DNA from: ChocPot-Mid sp043804925
GTDB lineage: Bacteria > Bacteroidota > Ignavibacteria > Kapaibacteriales > UBA2268
DNA length: 64,000 bases
Direction of reading: 5' to 3'
Assembly: GCA_043804925.1 (NCBI GenBank)
Contig: JAZDIP010000086.1
Location: forward strand, 38,255-102,254
The position numbers and the translations under genes are program-made. Shown one piece after another: positions 56,584-64,000 of the stretch (position 1 is its first letter; each line of letters begins with the position of its first letter). The notes under the pieces were generated by a model. That model saw only the letters and a program-made list of their open reading frames with translations. It was not told where the DNA came from and searched no databases.

Positions 56584-57564
56584 ATGGAAAAATCAGAAAT
56601 TGAGTTATTATTTAAAGAATATTTCGAAAATCTATCGAGATATTCGGAGTTATCAAATTATTTTCGTGGTATTCATACCTTAGCTACAGTTTATAATAAA
56701 CTGAAGACGACCGGAGCAGGTCATTATCTGGATTTTTATGAAGAACAGAAGGATACCAAATTGCTGGATGAAAAATATTCATGGGATTATATGCTGAAAA
56801 TAGTTGATGTATTCAGACAAACTGAAATTGAAATTGCAGAAGAAGAATCCGGATTGAATTTTAAATATCCGACTTTTGCATTCAACAAAGAAGCAATATT
56901 TAATTATACAGACAAATTAAAATCTAAAGCAAAAAAATTGAATTATCTAAATTATATCAAGAAGGAGTATCCTGAACATCTATTACGGAGAAGAAGGACA
57001 ATAACAAAAAACACAATTAAACTTCAAAAAGATATTGCAATTGAATCCATTATTTTTAGATTTTTAGCACAATCTTATACAAATAATAAAAAGGATTTTG
57101 AAAGAATATTGGCACCAATTATGGAACGCACTTTACCGGAACTTCTTGAAGCTGAGATTGCTTATTACAATGGCTACATCGAAGAAATTCCAACAGAGAA
57201 TGTAAATCCCGAAATTGACATAAATGAATTGCTGATGCAGATTTCAGATAGCAAGTCAATAGACATAAACGACCCGCATCAGTTGATGAAAGTAATAGGG
57301 AAATATCTTAAAATGGATTTTGATTTGGAAAATACTCCTATACTCGAAAAGATAACAAAGCAGACGAAAAATTCAGAGAAAATAAAAAAGGAAGTCAAAT
57401 ACTATACAATCAAAGAAGTATGCGAATTATTAAAGATCGGAAGGTCTCAATTGTATTACTTGCGACTTAACGGAGTACTTTCTTATGTTCAACATGGCAG
57501 ACAGGTACGAATACCTAAATCGGAAGTTGATGAGTATATTAGTGAGAATACGGTGAGGTTGTGA
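56584..57564 (+). CDS. Protein with C-terminal excisionase-like helix-turn-helix, otherwise unknown
   Basis: The 326 residues end in a MerR/excisionase-type helix-turn-helix (YYTIKEVCELLKIGRSQLYYLRLNGVLSYVQHGRQVRIPKSEVDEYI, about 275-320). This type is seen in the small directionality factors of integrative elements and in some phage regulators. The first 250 residues are helical and charged (including LLRRRRTITKNTIKLQKDIAI) and I do not recognise them. It shares the segment with the recombinase and may be a regulator or accessory recombination protein. The IS630 copy lies 32 bases upstream and may have cut off its promoter. Confidence 0.65.
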   Translation: MEKSEIELLFKEYFENLSRYSELSNYFRGIHTLATVYNKLKTTGAGHYLDFYEEQKDTKLLDEKYSWDYMLKIVDVFRQTEIEIAEEESGLNFKYPTFAFNKEAIFNYTDKLKSKAKKLNYLNYIKKEYPEHLLRRRRTITKNTIKLQKDIAIESIIFRFLAQSYTNNKKDFERILAPIMERTLPELLEAEIAYYNGYIEEIPTENVNPEIDINELLMQISDSKSIDINDPHQLMKVIGKYLKMDFDLENTPILEKITKQTKNSEKIKKEVKYYTIKEVCELLKIGRSQLYYLRLNGVLSYVQHGRQVRIPKSEVDEYISENTVRL

Positions 57565-57595
57565 GGATTAAAGATTTGATAAAATATTTTTTTTA

Positions 57596-58450
57596 TTAAC
57601 TCCTAAATCCCTTGCTATACCTAAATATCACCAGTACTAAAATCAGTCCATATATGATTTGTCTCAAATTTGCTGCGATACTGTTTGGTAAACCGATAAA
57701 ACGTAATGCTTCAGGTAAAATGATTAAAAATGCTGTGGCGATTATGCCACCCCATAAATTCCTCATACCACCTATGATTACTATTGAAAGGATAAAGATA
57801 GACTCCATAACAGTAAAACTTGTTGGGTCGATATAGCTTATGTAATGTGCATATAAAACACCGGGGACTGCAGCAAACATAGCTCCAATAGTAAATGTCA
57901 GGATTTTAGTTTTATATACATTCTTGCCAATGCTTTGAGTATAGATTTCATCTTCACTTAAAGCTATCAAGACTTTTCCAAAAGCTGATTTGGTTATGTT
58001 TCTCAATAAAAAGAAAATTATTGATGCCAAAACAATGCTTAATATTAAAAACGAGATTTTATCATCAAAAGTAAATCCGAAAATTGATAATGAAGGAATT
58101 CCTGGAATACCTAAAGGTCCACGTGTCAAATCCATCCAATTATTCATCAATGAAAAAATTACTATTTGAATTCCCAGCGTACAAATAATGAAGTAATCCT
58201 CAACAGTTCTTAAAGCTATGAGTGAAACAATAAAAGCTATTAAACCGCTGATTATCATGGCAATCGGCAGTGTCGCTAAAAAGGGAAAGTTGAAATTCAC
58301 CGATAGCAAAGCAGTAGTGTAAGCACCAATCCCGTAAAATCCGGCATGTGCAAGCGAAATCATATTTCCATATCCGGCAACAAGATTCAAGCTCTGCACC
58401 AGCATGATGTAGATTACAATGAATATCAATATGTGTAATAAGTATTCCAT
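57596..58450 (-). CDS. livM: ABC transporter permease, LivM type
   Basis: LivM is one of two membrane subunits of the branched-chain amino acid (HAAT) importers. The 284 residues form about 8-9 membrane segments with LNLVAGYGNMISLAHAGFYGIGAYTTALL and GPLGIPGIPSLSIFG. The cytoplasmic coupling loop is SAFGKVLIALSEDEIYTQSIGKNVYKTKILTFTIGA. The real substrate may be any small amino acid or urea-like compound. It is last in the minus-strand operon and follows livH after a 113-base spacer containing a tandem repeat. Confidence 0.92.
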   Translation of the reverse strand: MEYLLHILIFIVIYIMLVQSLNLVAGYGNMISLAHAGFYGIGAYTTALLSVNFNFPFLATLPIAMIISGLIAFIVSLIALRTVEDYFIICTLGIQIVIFSLMNNWMDLTRGPLGIPGIPSLSIFGFTFDDKISFLILSIVLASIIFFLLRNITKSAFGKVLIALSEDEIYTQSIGKNVYKTKILTFTIGAMFAAVPGVLYAHYISYIDPTSFTVMESIFILSIVIIGGMRNLWGGIIATAFLIILPEALRFIGLPNSIAANLRQIIYGLILVLVIFRYSKGFRS

Positions 58451-58498
58451 TTTCTTTTAATTCTGAATTCTGATTTCTGAATTATGAATTGAATACAA

Positions 58499-58568
58499 AT
58501 TCAGCATTCAGCATTCATAATTCAGCATTCAGCATTCATAATTCAGCATTCATAATTCAGCATTCATA
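58499..58568. repeat. Tandem ATTCAGCATTCATA repeat overlapping the livH stop
   Basis: Two 21-base units (58499-58519, 58520-58540) and two 14-base units (58541-58554, 58555-58568) share the core ATTCAG(CATTCAG)CATTCATA. The last unit overlaps the final two codons of livH. It sits between livH and livM. Confidence 0.85.
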
Positions 58569-59445
58569 ATTCCACTTTCTTTAACCTCTTCCCACTAAAT
58601 CCCAGCGGTTTCCATATTAAAAACAAAATTAAAATAACATAAGTAATTGCATCCATCCATTTGCTATCAATGTAATAAGCTGTCAGGTGCTGTGCTGTAG
58701 CGAGCAGGAAAGCACCACCGATTAATCCGGTTACACTGCCGACACCGCCGATAATCATTACTACGACACCGTAAAGCAGGAGATTAAATCCCATCGTTGG
58801 TGTCATATCAACATCCAAAGATACAAGAATTCCTGCGACAGAAGCCAAAGCAGAACCGATACCGACAGACCAAAGAATAATCGTATCTGAATTTATTCCG
58901 AAGATATTACTTAATTCCGCATTGGACGAAACGGCACGAATTGCTTTACCCTTCTTTGTATATTTCAAAAACAGTAATATCAAAACAAACAAAATAACGC
59001 TGATAATAATAATTGCAATTTGTGTATCGGTTATGTAAGCTCCCAAAATTTCATTACCAACGGTTACCTCTCCGGTTCTTATTGATTTTGTGTCATCTCC
59101 CCAAACCATAGAAACCACATTTTGCAAAACTACATACAAACCCAAAGATGCAATCATTAAATTCATTGGGCTTGCATTTAGTTTCCGCAATGGTTTGTAT
59201 ATACCTAGCTCCAGCAACAAACCAACACAAGTTGCAAGTACAACAGCCGCTGGAATAGCAAGCCACAAAGACCAGCCCAACTGAACAGAAAGCATATATG
59301 TGAAGTATGCTCCGAGTGTTATTATTGCGGCGTGGGTTAGGGAGAAGAAACGGGAGGATTGGTAGATGAGATGAAAACTATTAGCAATAATTAGAATATA
59401 ACTTAAAGTTATGATAGTATTTAATATTATTTGATTAAAAAACAT
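58564..59445 (-). CDS. livH: ABC transporter permease, LivH type
   Basis: LivH is the other membrane subunit of the HAAT importer. The 293 residues have about eight membrane segments and NSFHLIYQSSRFFSLTHAAIITLGAYFTYML, typical of LivH. The coupling loop is KKGKAIRAVSSNAELSNIFGINSDTIILWSVGIGSALASVAG, with GVGSVTGLIGGAFLLA near the end. The start codon overlaps the end of the radical SAM gene by 11 bases, so translation of the two is coupled. The last two codons lie in a tandem repeat that also supplies the TGA. Confidence 0.92.
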   Translation of the reverse strand: MFFNQIILNTIITLSYILIIANSFHLIYQSSRFFSLTHAAIITLGAYFTYMLSVQLGWSLWLAIPAAVVLATCVGLLLELGIYKPLRKLNASPMNLMIASLGLYVVLQNVVSMVWGDDTKSIRTGEVTVGNEILGAYITDTQIAIIIISVILFVLILLFLKYTKKGKAIRAVSSNAELSNIFGINSDTIILWSVGIGSALASVAGILVSLDVDMTPTMGFNLLLYGVVVMIIGGVGSVTGLIGGAFLLATAQHLTAYYIDSKWMDAITYVILILFLIWKPLGFSGKRLKKVEL

Positions 59446-60568
59446 TTTTTTCTTTTTTTTCTAAATCAAAAAATAAGCAAGGACTTATCCGATCACCTTT
59501 GGAATTACGAAGGTGCATTTCACCACCTTTGCATAATTCCCAATCTTTACAATAATTACAATAATCTATCTTAAATGATTCTCTTTGCCTAAAGGGAATA
59601 AACTTCTCATTCCATATATGTTGTATATCATCTACTAAAATATTTCCTTGTATATACGACTTATCAATATTATTACATGCTGTAACGCTACCATCACTCA
59701 ATATTCCTAAAACATTTACCCCTGCAATACAATACCAAATGTATGGTCTTATAACTCCTTCTAATTTTTTCCCATACCATTGACCACAACCCATTTCAAT
59801 ATTAAGTTCAGGATATTGAGTTATTGACTCAATGAGAAATTCAATAATTTCAAGAAAGTCATTTTCTTTTAATAATTCATTTTGCAACTGAACTGATGCT
59901 CTGCCAATAGGTTCGATGGGTAATAATCTCCACCTATCTGGTTTTATTGTTTGTATAACTTCTCTTAATCTTGGTAATTCCTTAACAACTCTTGTAGTTA
60001 AAACTGTACTTACCATTGTTTTAATTTTTTTGTTTTTTATTTCTTTTATAGCTTCAACAGATAAGTCATAGGACTTCTTATCATTCCGAAGCCAATTATG
60101 AGTATCTATTAATCCATCCAAATTAATTCCTATGCCTGTTACTCCGGATGTTTTTAGATTATTGAGATATTCCTTATCTTTTGCAATTCTATTACCATTA
60201 GTATGCATAACAATTTGAGTTGCACCTAAATTTGATATGAACTTAATAATTTCAATCAGGTCTTTACGAACAGTAGGCTCGCCCCCTGTTATAGAGACTG
60301 CAGTGAGTTCTGCTATTCCAAAAGCTTTGTCAATTTTTAAAAAAGATTCCTTAACTTGTGATGTCGACATTTCGTTGAGGGATACTTCCTTTTCATATGG
60401 AGTACCACAATGAATACATTCCAAATCACATCTTCTTGTTGCTTCCCAAACCAATACCTCAAGTTTATGTTGTTTTATGGCTTCATCAAGTAGTATAATA
60501 CGTTCCCTATATCTTTTCTCGGCCCAATTAGGTAATACAAACCTTTTCAATTTCAATAATTTTTTCAT
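59435..60568 (-). CDS. Radical SAM/SPASM domain protein
   Basis: The 377 residues start at the ATG at 60568; an earlier GTG at 60625 adds no family sequence. The SAM cluster motif is C47-x3-C51-x2-C54 (RRCDLECIHCGT), with ITGGEP following. The C-terminal SPASM region has WYCIAG, TACNN, CNYCKDWELC (Cx2Cx5C) and SPCLFF. These ligate an auxiliary iron-sulfur cluster and are found in peptide-modifying enzymes such as PqqE and AlbA-type maturases. It lies between a 70-residue ORF and livH and overlaps both, so it is part of the transporter operon. The substrate is unknown; a small peptide is the natural guess. Confidence 0.88.
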   Translation of the reverse strand: MKKLLKLKRFVLPNWAEKRYRERIILLDEAIKQHKLEVLVWEATRRCDLECIHCGTPYEKEVSLNEMSTSQVKESFLKIDKAFGIAELTAVSITGGEPTVRKDLIEIIKFISNLGATQIVMHTNGNRIAKDKEYLNNLKTSGVTGIGINLDGLIDTHNWLRNDKKSYDLSVEAIKEIKNKKIKTMVSTVLTTRVVKELPRLREVIQTIKPDRWRLLPIEPIGRASVQLQNELLKENDFLEIIEFLIESITQYPELNIEMGCGQWYGKKLEGVIRPYIWYCIAGVNVLGILSDGSVTACNNIDKSYIQGNILVDDIQHIWNEKFIPFRQRESFKIDYCNYCKDWELCKGGEMHLRNSKGDRISPCLFFDLEKKEKNVF

Positions 60569-60740
60569 CAATCTTGTTTTTTTCCTTTGGTACCCAAAAC
60601 ATACTATAAACACAATATATTCCACTTAGAGGATTTTTAATATAGAGAATATCTTTGTTTTTCTTTGTCCAAAGATCTTCAAAGTTATTCTTAGTGTCAT
60701 AATTTTGATTTAAACTATTTGTTTTATTAATAAAAGACAT
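60528..60740 (-). CDS. Small 70-residue ORF before the radical SAM gene, possible peptide substrate
   Basis: A near-perfect GGAGG site lies five bases before the ATG at 60740, one of the strongest in the window. The product is 70 residues with two Cys (43 and 68), two Trp (24 and 49) and a Lys/Glu/Ile-rich tail (KEKNKIDEKIIEIEKVCIT). No signal peptide or known fold is seen. It overlaps the radical SAM gene by 41 bases in another frame. A precursor peptide or a small partner protein are both possible; no core repeat or leader-cleavage motif such as a double Gly is present. Confidence 0.55.
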   Translation of the reverse strand: MSFINKTNSLNQNYDTKNNFEDLWTKKNKDILYIKNPLSGIYCVYSMFWVPKEKNKIDEKIIEIEKVCIT

Positions 60741-60764
60741 TATACCTCCATTTAACAAATTTAA

Positions 60765-61907
60765 TTATTCATCAAAAATACGGATATTTTCAAAGCTAAT
60801 CAAATAATTACCTTGAATTAATGCATTAATAATTTCCTTTGTTCCATCATATTTAATAATGATATTTTTATCTCCAAGATCATTTCCACTTCCAGAAGAT
60901 CCATTGATTGCATAAAGTTTTAAAAAATTTAAATTTGGTGATAATATTTCTATAACAGAATATTGGACACATGCGTATCCATAACCATTTATATAAGAAA
61001 TTTTTGGCAAAATATCAATTGTTGCAGATTGTTTTAAATCATCACTAAATGAAAAAAATGAAATATCCTTTAAAATACTTGAGCTATGATCACTTGATAT
61101 AATCTGAACTTTTTCTAAAACAGAATTGTAAACAAAAAATAATTTGTAATTATCATTAATTTCAATTTTTTTCAATAGATTTTTTAAATATTCTATATAT
61201 TTTCCATTTTTCATTTTCTTTTCATCTAAAATCATTATTCTATGAATAAAGATATTGCCAAAACGGGAGTTATTATTTAATCTTTCTAGTAGGGGATCTA
61301 ATCTTTCAAATTCTCTTTGTTCCCAATTCTCAATATTTGATAGATCCCATGTAATGAAAAGGTATTTAGTTATATCTATCAAATTCCTCATACCACTATG
61401 ATTATTACCTAATACAAAATTTGTCCATTCATGTAATTCTAACTCAAAATAATTTCTTATTTGTTGAGAATTATTTAAATTTTCTCGACAATAAGGTGGC
61501 ATTAAAAAAATTTGATTATGATTTTCAATAGAAAACTCCTTAAAGCTATAAAAAGTTTTATCAATTCTTCTTTGATGTTCCCTACATTGAATGTTTGGTT
61601 TCAAATATTCAAAAGATTTGATTACCTCCGGGAGAATAAAGTTATCATTTTTTTCATTAATTAGAGCATATTGCTCAATCCAAAACTTGATAAAAGATAT
61701 TGATAACTTACGATTACTCATAATTATTAAATTAATAATTAAAAACCATAATACACCAGCAGTTATGTAAATAAATACATTTGATGAATTAGATTCCTTT
61801 GAAAAAACCGCATATATACTTGCTATAGATCCAATAACCGCTAATATCGAAATAAAAATACCAATTGGGCTTTTTCCTGTGATTTTAAAGTTGAAAGAAT
61901 ACTCCAT
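60765..61907 (-). CDS. Unknown protein with two N-terminal membrane helices
   Basis: The 380 residues start at 61907 (GAGG site; a TTG four codons earlier is rejected). Two hydrophobic helices (about 15-35, 44-64, KSPIGIFISILAVIGSIASI and IYITAGVLWFLIINLIIM) anchor a roughly 310-residue soluble domain. I do not recognise that domain. It is rich in Asn, Ile and aromatic residues and shows no nucleotide-binding or protease motif. It lies 8 bases after livK and 24 bases before the small ORF, all on one transcript. A possible role is in processing or sensing linked to the transporter; this is inference from position only. Confidence 0.6.
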   Translation of the reverse strand: MEYSFNFKITGKSPIGIFISILAVIGSIASIYAVFSKESNSSNVFIYITAGVLWFLIINLIIMSNRKLSISFIKFWIEQYALINEKNDNFILPEVIKSFEYLKPNIQCREHQRRIDKTFYSFKEFSIENHNQIFLMPPYCRENLNNSQQIRNYFELELHEWTNFVLGNNHSGMRNLIDITKYLFITWDLSNIENWEQREFERLDPLLERLNNNSRFGNIFIHRIMILDEKKMKNGKYIEYLKNLLKKIEINDNYKLFFVYNSVLEKVQIISSDHSSSILKDISFFSFSDDLKQSATIDILPKISYINGYGYACVQYSVIEILSPNLNFLKLYAINGSSGSGNDLGDKNIIIKYDGTKEIINALIQGNYLISFENIRIFDE

Positions 61908-61915
61908 TTCTTTCC

Positions 61916-63022
61916 TCAATATTTTATAATATTATTATTTTTTACTATTTTAAAAAGGAATGGTTTTATTAAATCCCCATTTTCATCAAATGTAACATTT
62001 CCATCTACTCCTGGAAAATCTTTAAGATTAGAAAGATAATACTGAATTCTATCTATATTTGTTCCAACATTTTTAATTGCTGTTACAAGTATTTTTAGAG
62101 CATCATAACCAGAAGCTGAGCATACACCGGGTTCTTTGCCATAAATCGATTTATATTTATTTTTGAAATTTATTGTGATTGAATTACTTGTATCAGCTTC
62201 CTTAGGTACAGTATAAATAACTCCTTCAGCAGATTTTCCTGCAAGACTTAAAATTAGCGGGTCATCAAATCCCTGAGAAGAGAGTATTTGTAATTTGACA
62301 CCAAGTTGTTTTAATTGTCTTAAAGCAATTGACATTTCTTTTGGCCATCCTGGCAAATATAAACCATCAGGGTTCAATTTTTTAATGGTAATAATTTGTT
62401 CTCTCATATCATAAGCATTTTGTTGATATGATTCATAAGATATTACATCACCACCCAAATTACTGAAAATATTTTTAAAAGTTTCAGCTAATCCGATACC
62501 ATAAGAAGCATTAACAAATAATATTGCCGTTTTCTTCCATTTTAAAGAGTCGAATGCAAATTTAGCAGCTATCTCACCTTCAAGTGCATCGGAATGCCAA
62601 TTCCGAAAAATATATTTACCTGCGTATGATATTTTTGGATTTGAAGCTCCAGGAGATAATAAAATAATTTTATTTTTTTCAGCGATGGGAGCCATTGCCA
62701 GAAGCCCAGAGCTATTTATATCACCTATTATTATTTTTATTTTGTTTATTGAATACAATTTCTTTAAAGCATTGACGGCACTTTGTGGATCAGTCTTACT
62801 ATCTTCATAAATCACTTCTATTTTTATACTATATATTTTTTCAATATCTGTTATTGCTAATTCTATACCATTTTTTGCATTATTTCCATAAGGAGCAGCA
62901 CTCCCAGTCAAAGGTAATATCGCCCCAATCTTAATAACCTCTTTCCCCTCAGGTTTGCTTTTCTCATTGCAAGCAATAAATACAAAAGAAAGAGCAATTA
63001 ATAATACAATAAGTTTTTTCAT
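61916..63022 (-). CDS. livK: HAAT-type periplasmic substrate-binding lipoprotein (LivK-like)
   Basis: The 368 residues begin with a lipoprotein signal (MKKLIVLLIALSFVFIACNE), so the mature protein should be membrane-anchored by Cys 18. The receptor family ANF/LivK fold follows: IKIGAILPLTGSAAPYGNNAKNGIELAITDI, IYEDSKTDPQSAVNALKKL, ILLSPGASNPKISYAGKYIFRNWHSD and VCSASGYDALKIL. Ligands in this family range from branched-chain amino acids to amides and aromatic acids. It is the receptor for the livFGHM permease in the same operon. Confidence 0.9.
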   Translation of the reverse strand: MKKLIVLLIALSFVFIACNEKSKPEGKEVIKIGAILPLTGSAAPYGNNAKNGIELAITDIEKIYSIKIEVIYEDSKTDPQSAVNALKKLYSINKIKIIIGDINSSGLLAMAPIAEKNKIILLSPGASNPKISYAGKYIFRNWHSDALEGEIAAKFAFDSLKWKKTAILFVNASYGIGLAETFKNIFSNLGGDVISYESYQQNAYDMREQIITIKKLNPDGLYLPGWPKEMSIALRQLKQLGVKLQILSSQGFDDPLILSLAGKSAEGVIYTVPKEADTSNSITINFKNKYKSIYGKEPGVCSASGYDALKILVTAIKNVGTNIDRIQYYLSNLKDFPGVDGNVTFDENGDLIKPFLFKIVKNNNIIKY

Positions 63023-63037
63023 AACTTCACCTTTAAT

Positions 63038-63769
63038 TTAAACAAACACATCATCTAATAATTTAATATACTCCAAATCCGTGTTTTTGTTTTTCACTTT
63101 GTTGTTACAATCTATATTCTTAAATATCTTACCATACTTCAAGCCAATAATTTTGTCGGCTAATTTTATAGTTTCCTTCACTTTGTGCTCAACTATCACA
63201 AACGAAATTTTACTATTGTTCAGTTCGCTGATTTTTTCGAGAATCTTTCCTGTGTTTTTCGGTGATAGCCCTGCAGTCGGTTCGTCAAATAATATCAACT
63301 TTGGCTGATGTAAAAGAGCCATGCCTAATGCAAGAAGCTGCCGCTCGCCGCCGCTCATTTTGAAAGGAGTGCTTTGCCGGAATTCGGAAAGAAGCGATAA
63401 AACTTGATAGACATAGTCAATTCTTTCACTCAAAACTTTTTTATCCTTCAAAGTTAAACCGGCAACTTCGAGATTTTCCTGAACGGTCAGTTCCTCAAAA
63501 CAATTATCTTTTTGCGGAATATAAACCAATCCCCTTTGTATCAAATTTGAACTGTGCGAACCCGTAATATCTTTGCCGTCAAAGAACACTTTACTGCCAT
63601 TGTAGGGCTTCAATAAACCGTAAATGGCTTTTAGAACCGTACTTTTCCCTGCTCCGTTCCCGCCAATCAGCAAAACAATTTCACCTAAACCGACATTGAA
63701 AGATACGTCGAACAGTACCTGTTTTTTCCCGTAACCGGCTGATATATTTTTTATTTTAAGCACTTTCAC
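63038..63769 (-). CDS. livF: ABC transporter ATP-binding protein, LivF type
   Basis: LivF is one of two ATPases of the HAAT importer. The 243 residues have Walker A GGNGAGKST, the LivF-typical GRGLVYIPQKDNCFEELTVQENLEVA pattern, the ABC signature MSGGERQLLALGMALL and Walker B LILFDEPTAGLSP. It starts 20 bases after the livG stop and ends 15 bases before livK. Confidence 0.94.
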   Translation of the reverse strand: MKVLKIKNISAGYGKKQVLFDVSFNVGLGEIVLLIGGNGAGKSTVLKAIYGLLKPYNGSKVFFDGKDITGSHSSNLIQRGLVYIPQKDNCFEELTVQENLEVAGLTLKDKKVLSERIDYVYQVLSLLSEFRQSTPFKMSGGERQLLALGMALLHQPKLILFDEPTAGLSPKNTGKILEKISELNNSKISFVIVEHKVKETIKLADKIIGLKYGKIFKNIDCNNKVKNKNTDLEYIKLLDDVFV

Positions 63770-63789
63770 CTATTAATTATACAAATTTG

Positions 63790-64000
63790 CTAAATATATG
63801 CGTTTTTAACAAATTCATTTTCTTTAAATTCATGATAATTCTTAAATTCCGTAACTTTCCCCTTATGCAAAAAAAGCAGTTTATCCGAAATATTCCCGAT
63901 AAATTCCGAATTATGCTCGATTAACAAGACCGTTTTACCTTCCTTTTTGAGATTAAGCAGCAGTTCCTGAATTTTTTTCTGGTATTCGGGATTAATTCCT
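63790..64000 (-). CDS. livG: ABC transporter ATP-binding protein, LivG type, C-terminal part only
   Basis: The visible 70 residues read GINPEYQKKIQELLLNLKKE, GKTVLLIEHNSEFIGNISDK and LLFLHKGKVTEFKNYHEFKE before ending NAYI-stop. The IEH switch His and the terminal pattern match LivG. The N-terminal two thirds lie beyond the window edge. It is the first visible gene of the minus-strand operon. Confidence 0.85.
   Translation of the reverse strand, partial: GINPEYQKKIQELLLNLKKEGKTVLLIEHNSEFIGNISDKLLFLHKGKVTEFKNYHEFKENEFVKNAYI

Noticed and set aside
58499..58568. CRISPR-like array
   Set aside because: The units are contiguous without spacers and there are no cas genes.
60568..60625. Longer start for the radical SAM protein
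   Set aside because: The first codon would be GTG, the added residues do not resemble the family, and the stretch lies inside the small ORF.

Overview
This 64 kb window is AT-rich chromosomal DNA from a member of the Bacteroidota/Chlorobi (FCB) superphylum, probably an Ignavibacteria- or Kapabacteria-like lineage. The evidence is seven secreted proteins with type IX secretion (T9SS, Por) C-terminal sorting domains, many starts with weak Shine-Dalgarno sites, and a promoter of the Bacteroidota TTTG/TAnnTTTG type in front of the tRNA gene. I infer the lineage from gene content only; there is no rRNA gene.

Layout. 1-620: end of a hicBA toxin-antitoxin pair. 0.6-4.1 kb: ftsY, radA, obg. 4.2-11 kb (minus strand): an M28-family protein with a ruined metal site, a long RelA/SpoT protein whose hydrolase site is degenerate, a TPR protein, a BI-1/YccA membrane protein and a polyprenyl diphosphate synthase. 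11-27 kb: UDP-glucose dehydrogenase, a small membrane protein with a T-tract frame problem, hslVU, tryptophanase, rho with a clear terminator, a YfhO-like membrane protein, a large TPR protein, an M24 aminopeptidase and a sodium:solute symporter. 27-34 kb: three consecutive T9SS cargo proteins (lamin-tail, beta-helix, CotH kinase). 34-39 kb: nuoL-nuoM-nuoN without the other complex I genes. 39-47 kb (minus): mazG, DUF2851, pyrF, a DUF559 nuclease gene boxed between two near-identical 78-bp double-hairpin repeats, a beta-propeller T9SS protein carrying an in-frame palindromic insert, an M48 peptidase, aat, transaldolase and coaE.

47.3-57.6 kb is an accessory segment. It starts at tRNA-Glu(UUC) with a tyrosine recombinase directly downstream, and carries a VIT-domain T9SS protein, two tandem Asp-box propeller T9SS paralogues, a frameshifted IS630-family element with intact ends, and a protein with an excisionase-like C-terminal helix-turn-helix. 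The far border was not found.

57.6-64 kb (minus) is a branched-chain amino acid type ABC transporter operon (livG-livF-livK ... livH-livM). Between livK and livH it carries three unexpected genes: a two-TM protein of unknown function, a 70-residue ORF with a strong ribosome-binding site, and a radical SAM/SPASM enzyme that is translationally coupled to livH. This looks like a peptide or amino-acid modification module inside an uptake operon and is one of the two most interesting parts of the window.

The other main theme is palindromic repeats. At least five unrelated families of short intergenic palindromes or tandem repeats occur here. One pair brackets a nuclease gene and looks like a minimal selfish unit. 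Another has been inserted in frame inside a protein-coding gene.
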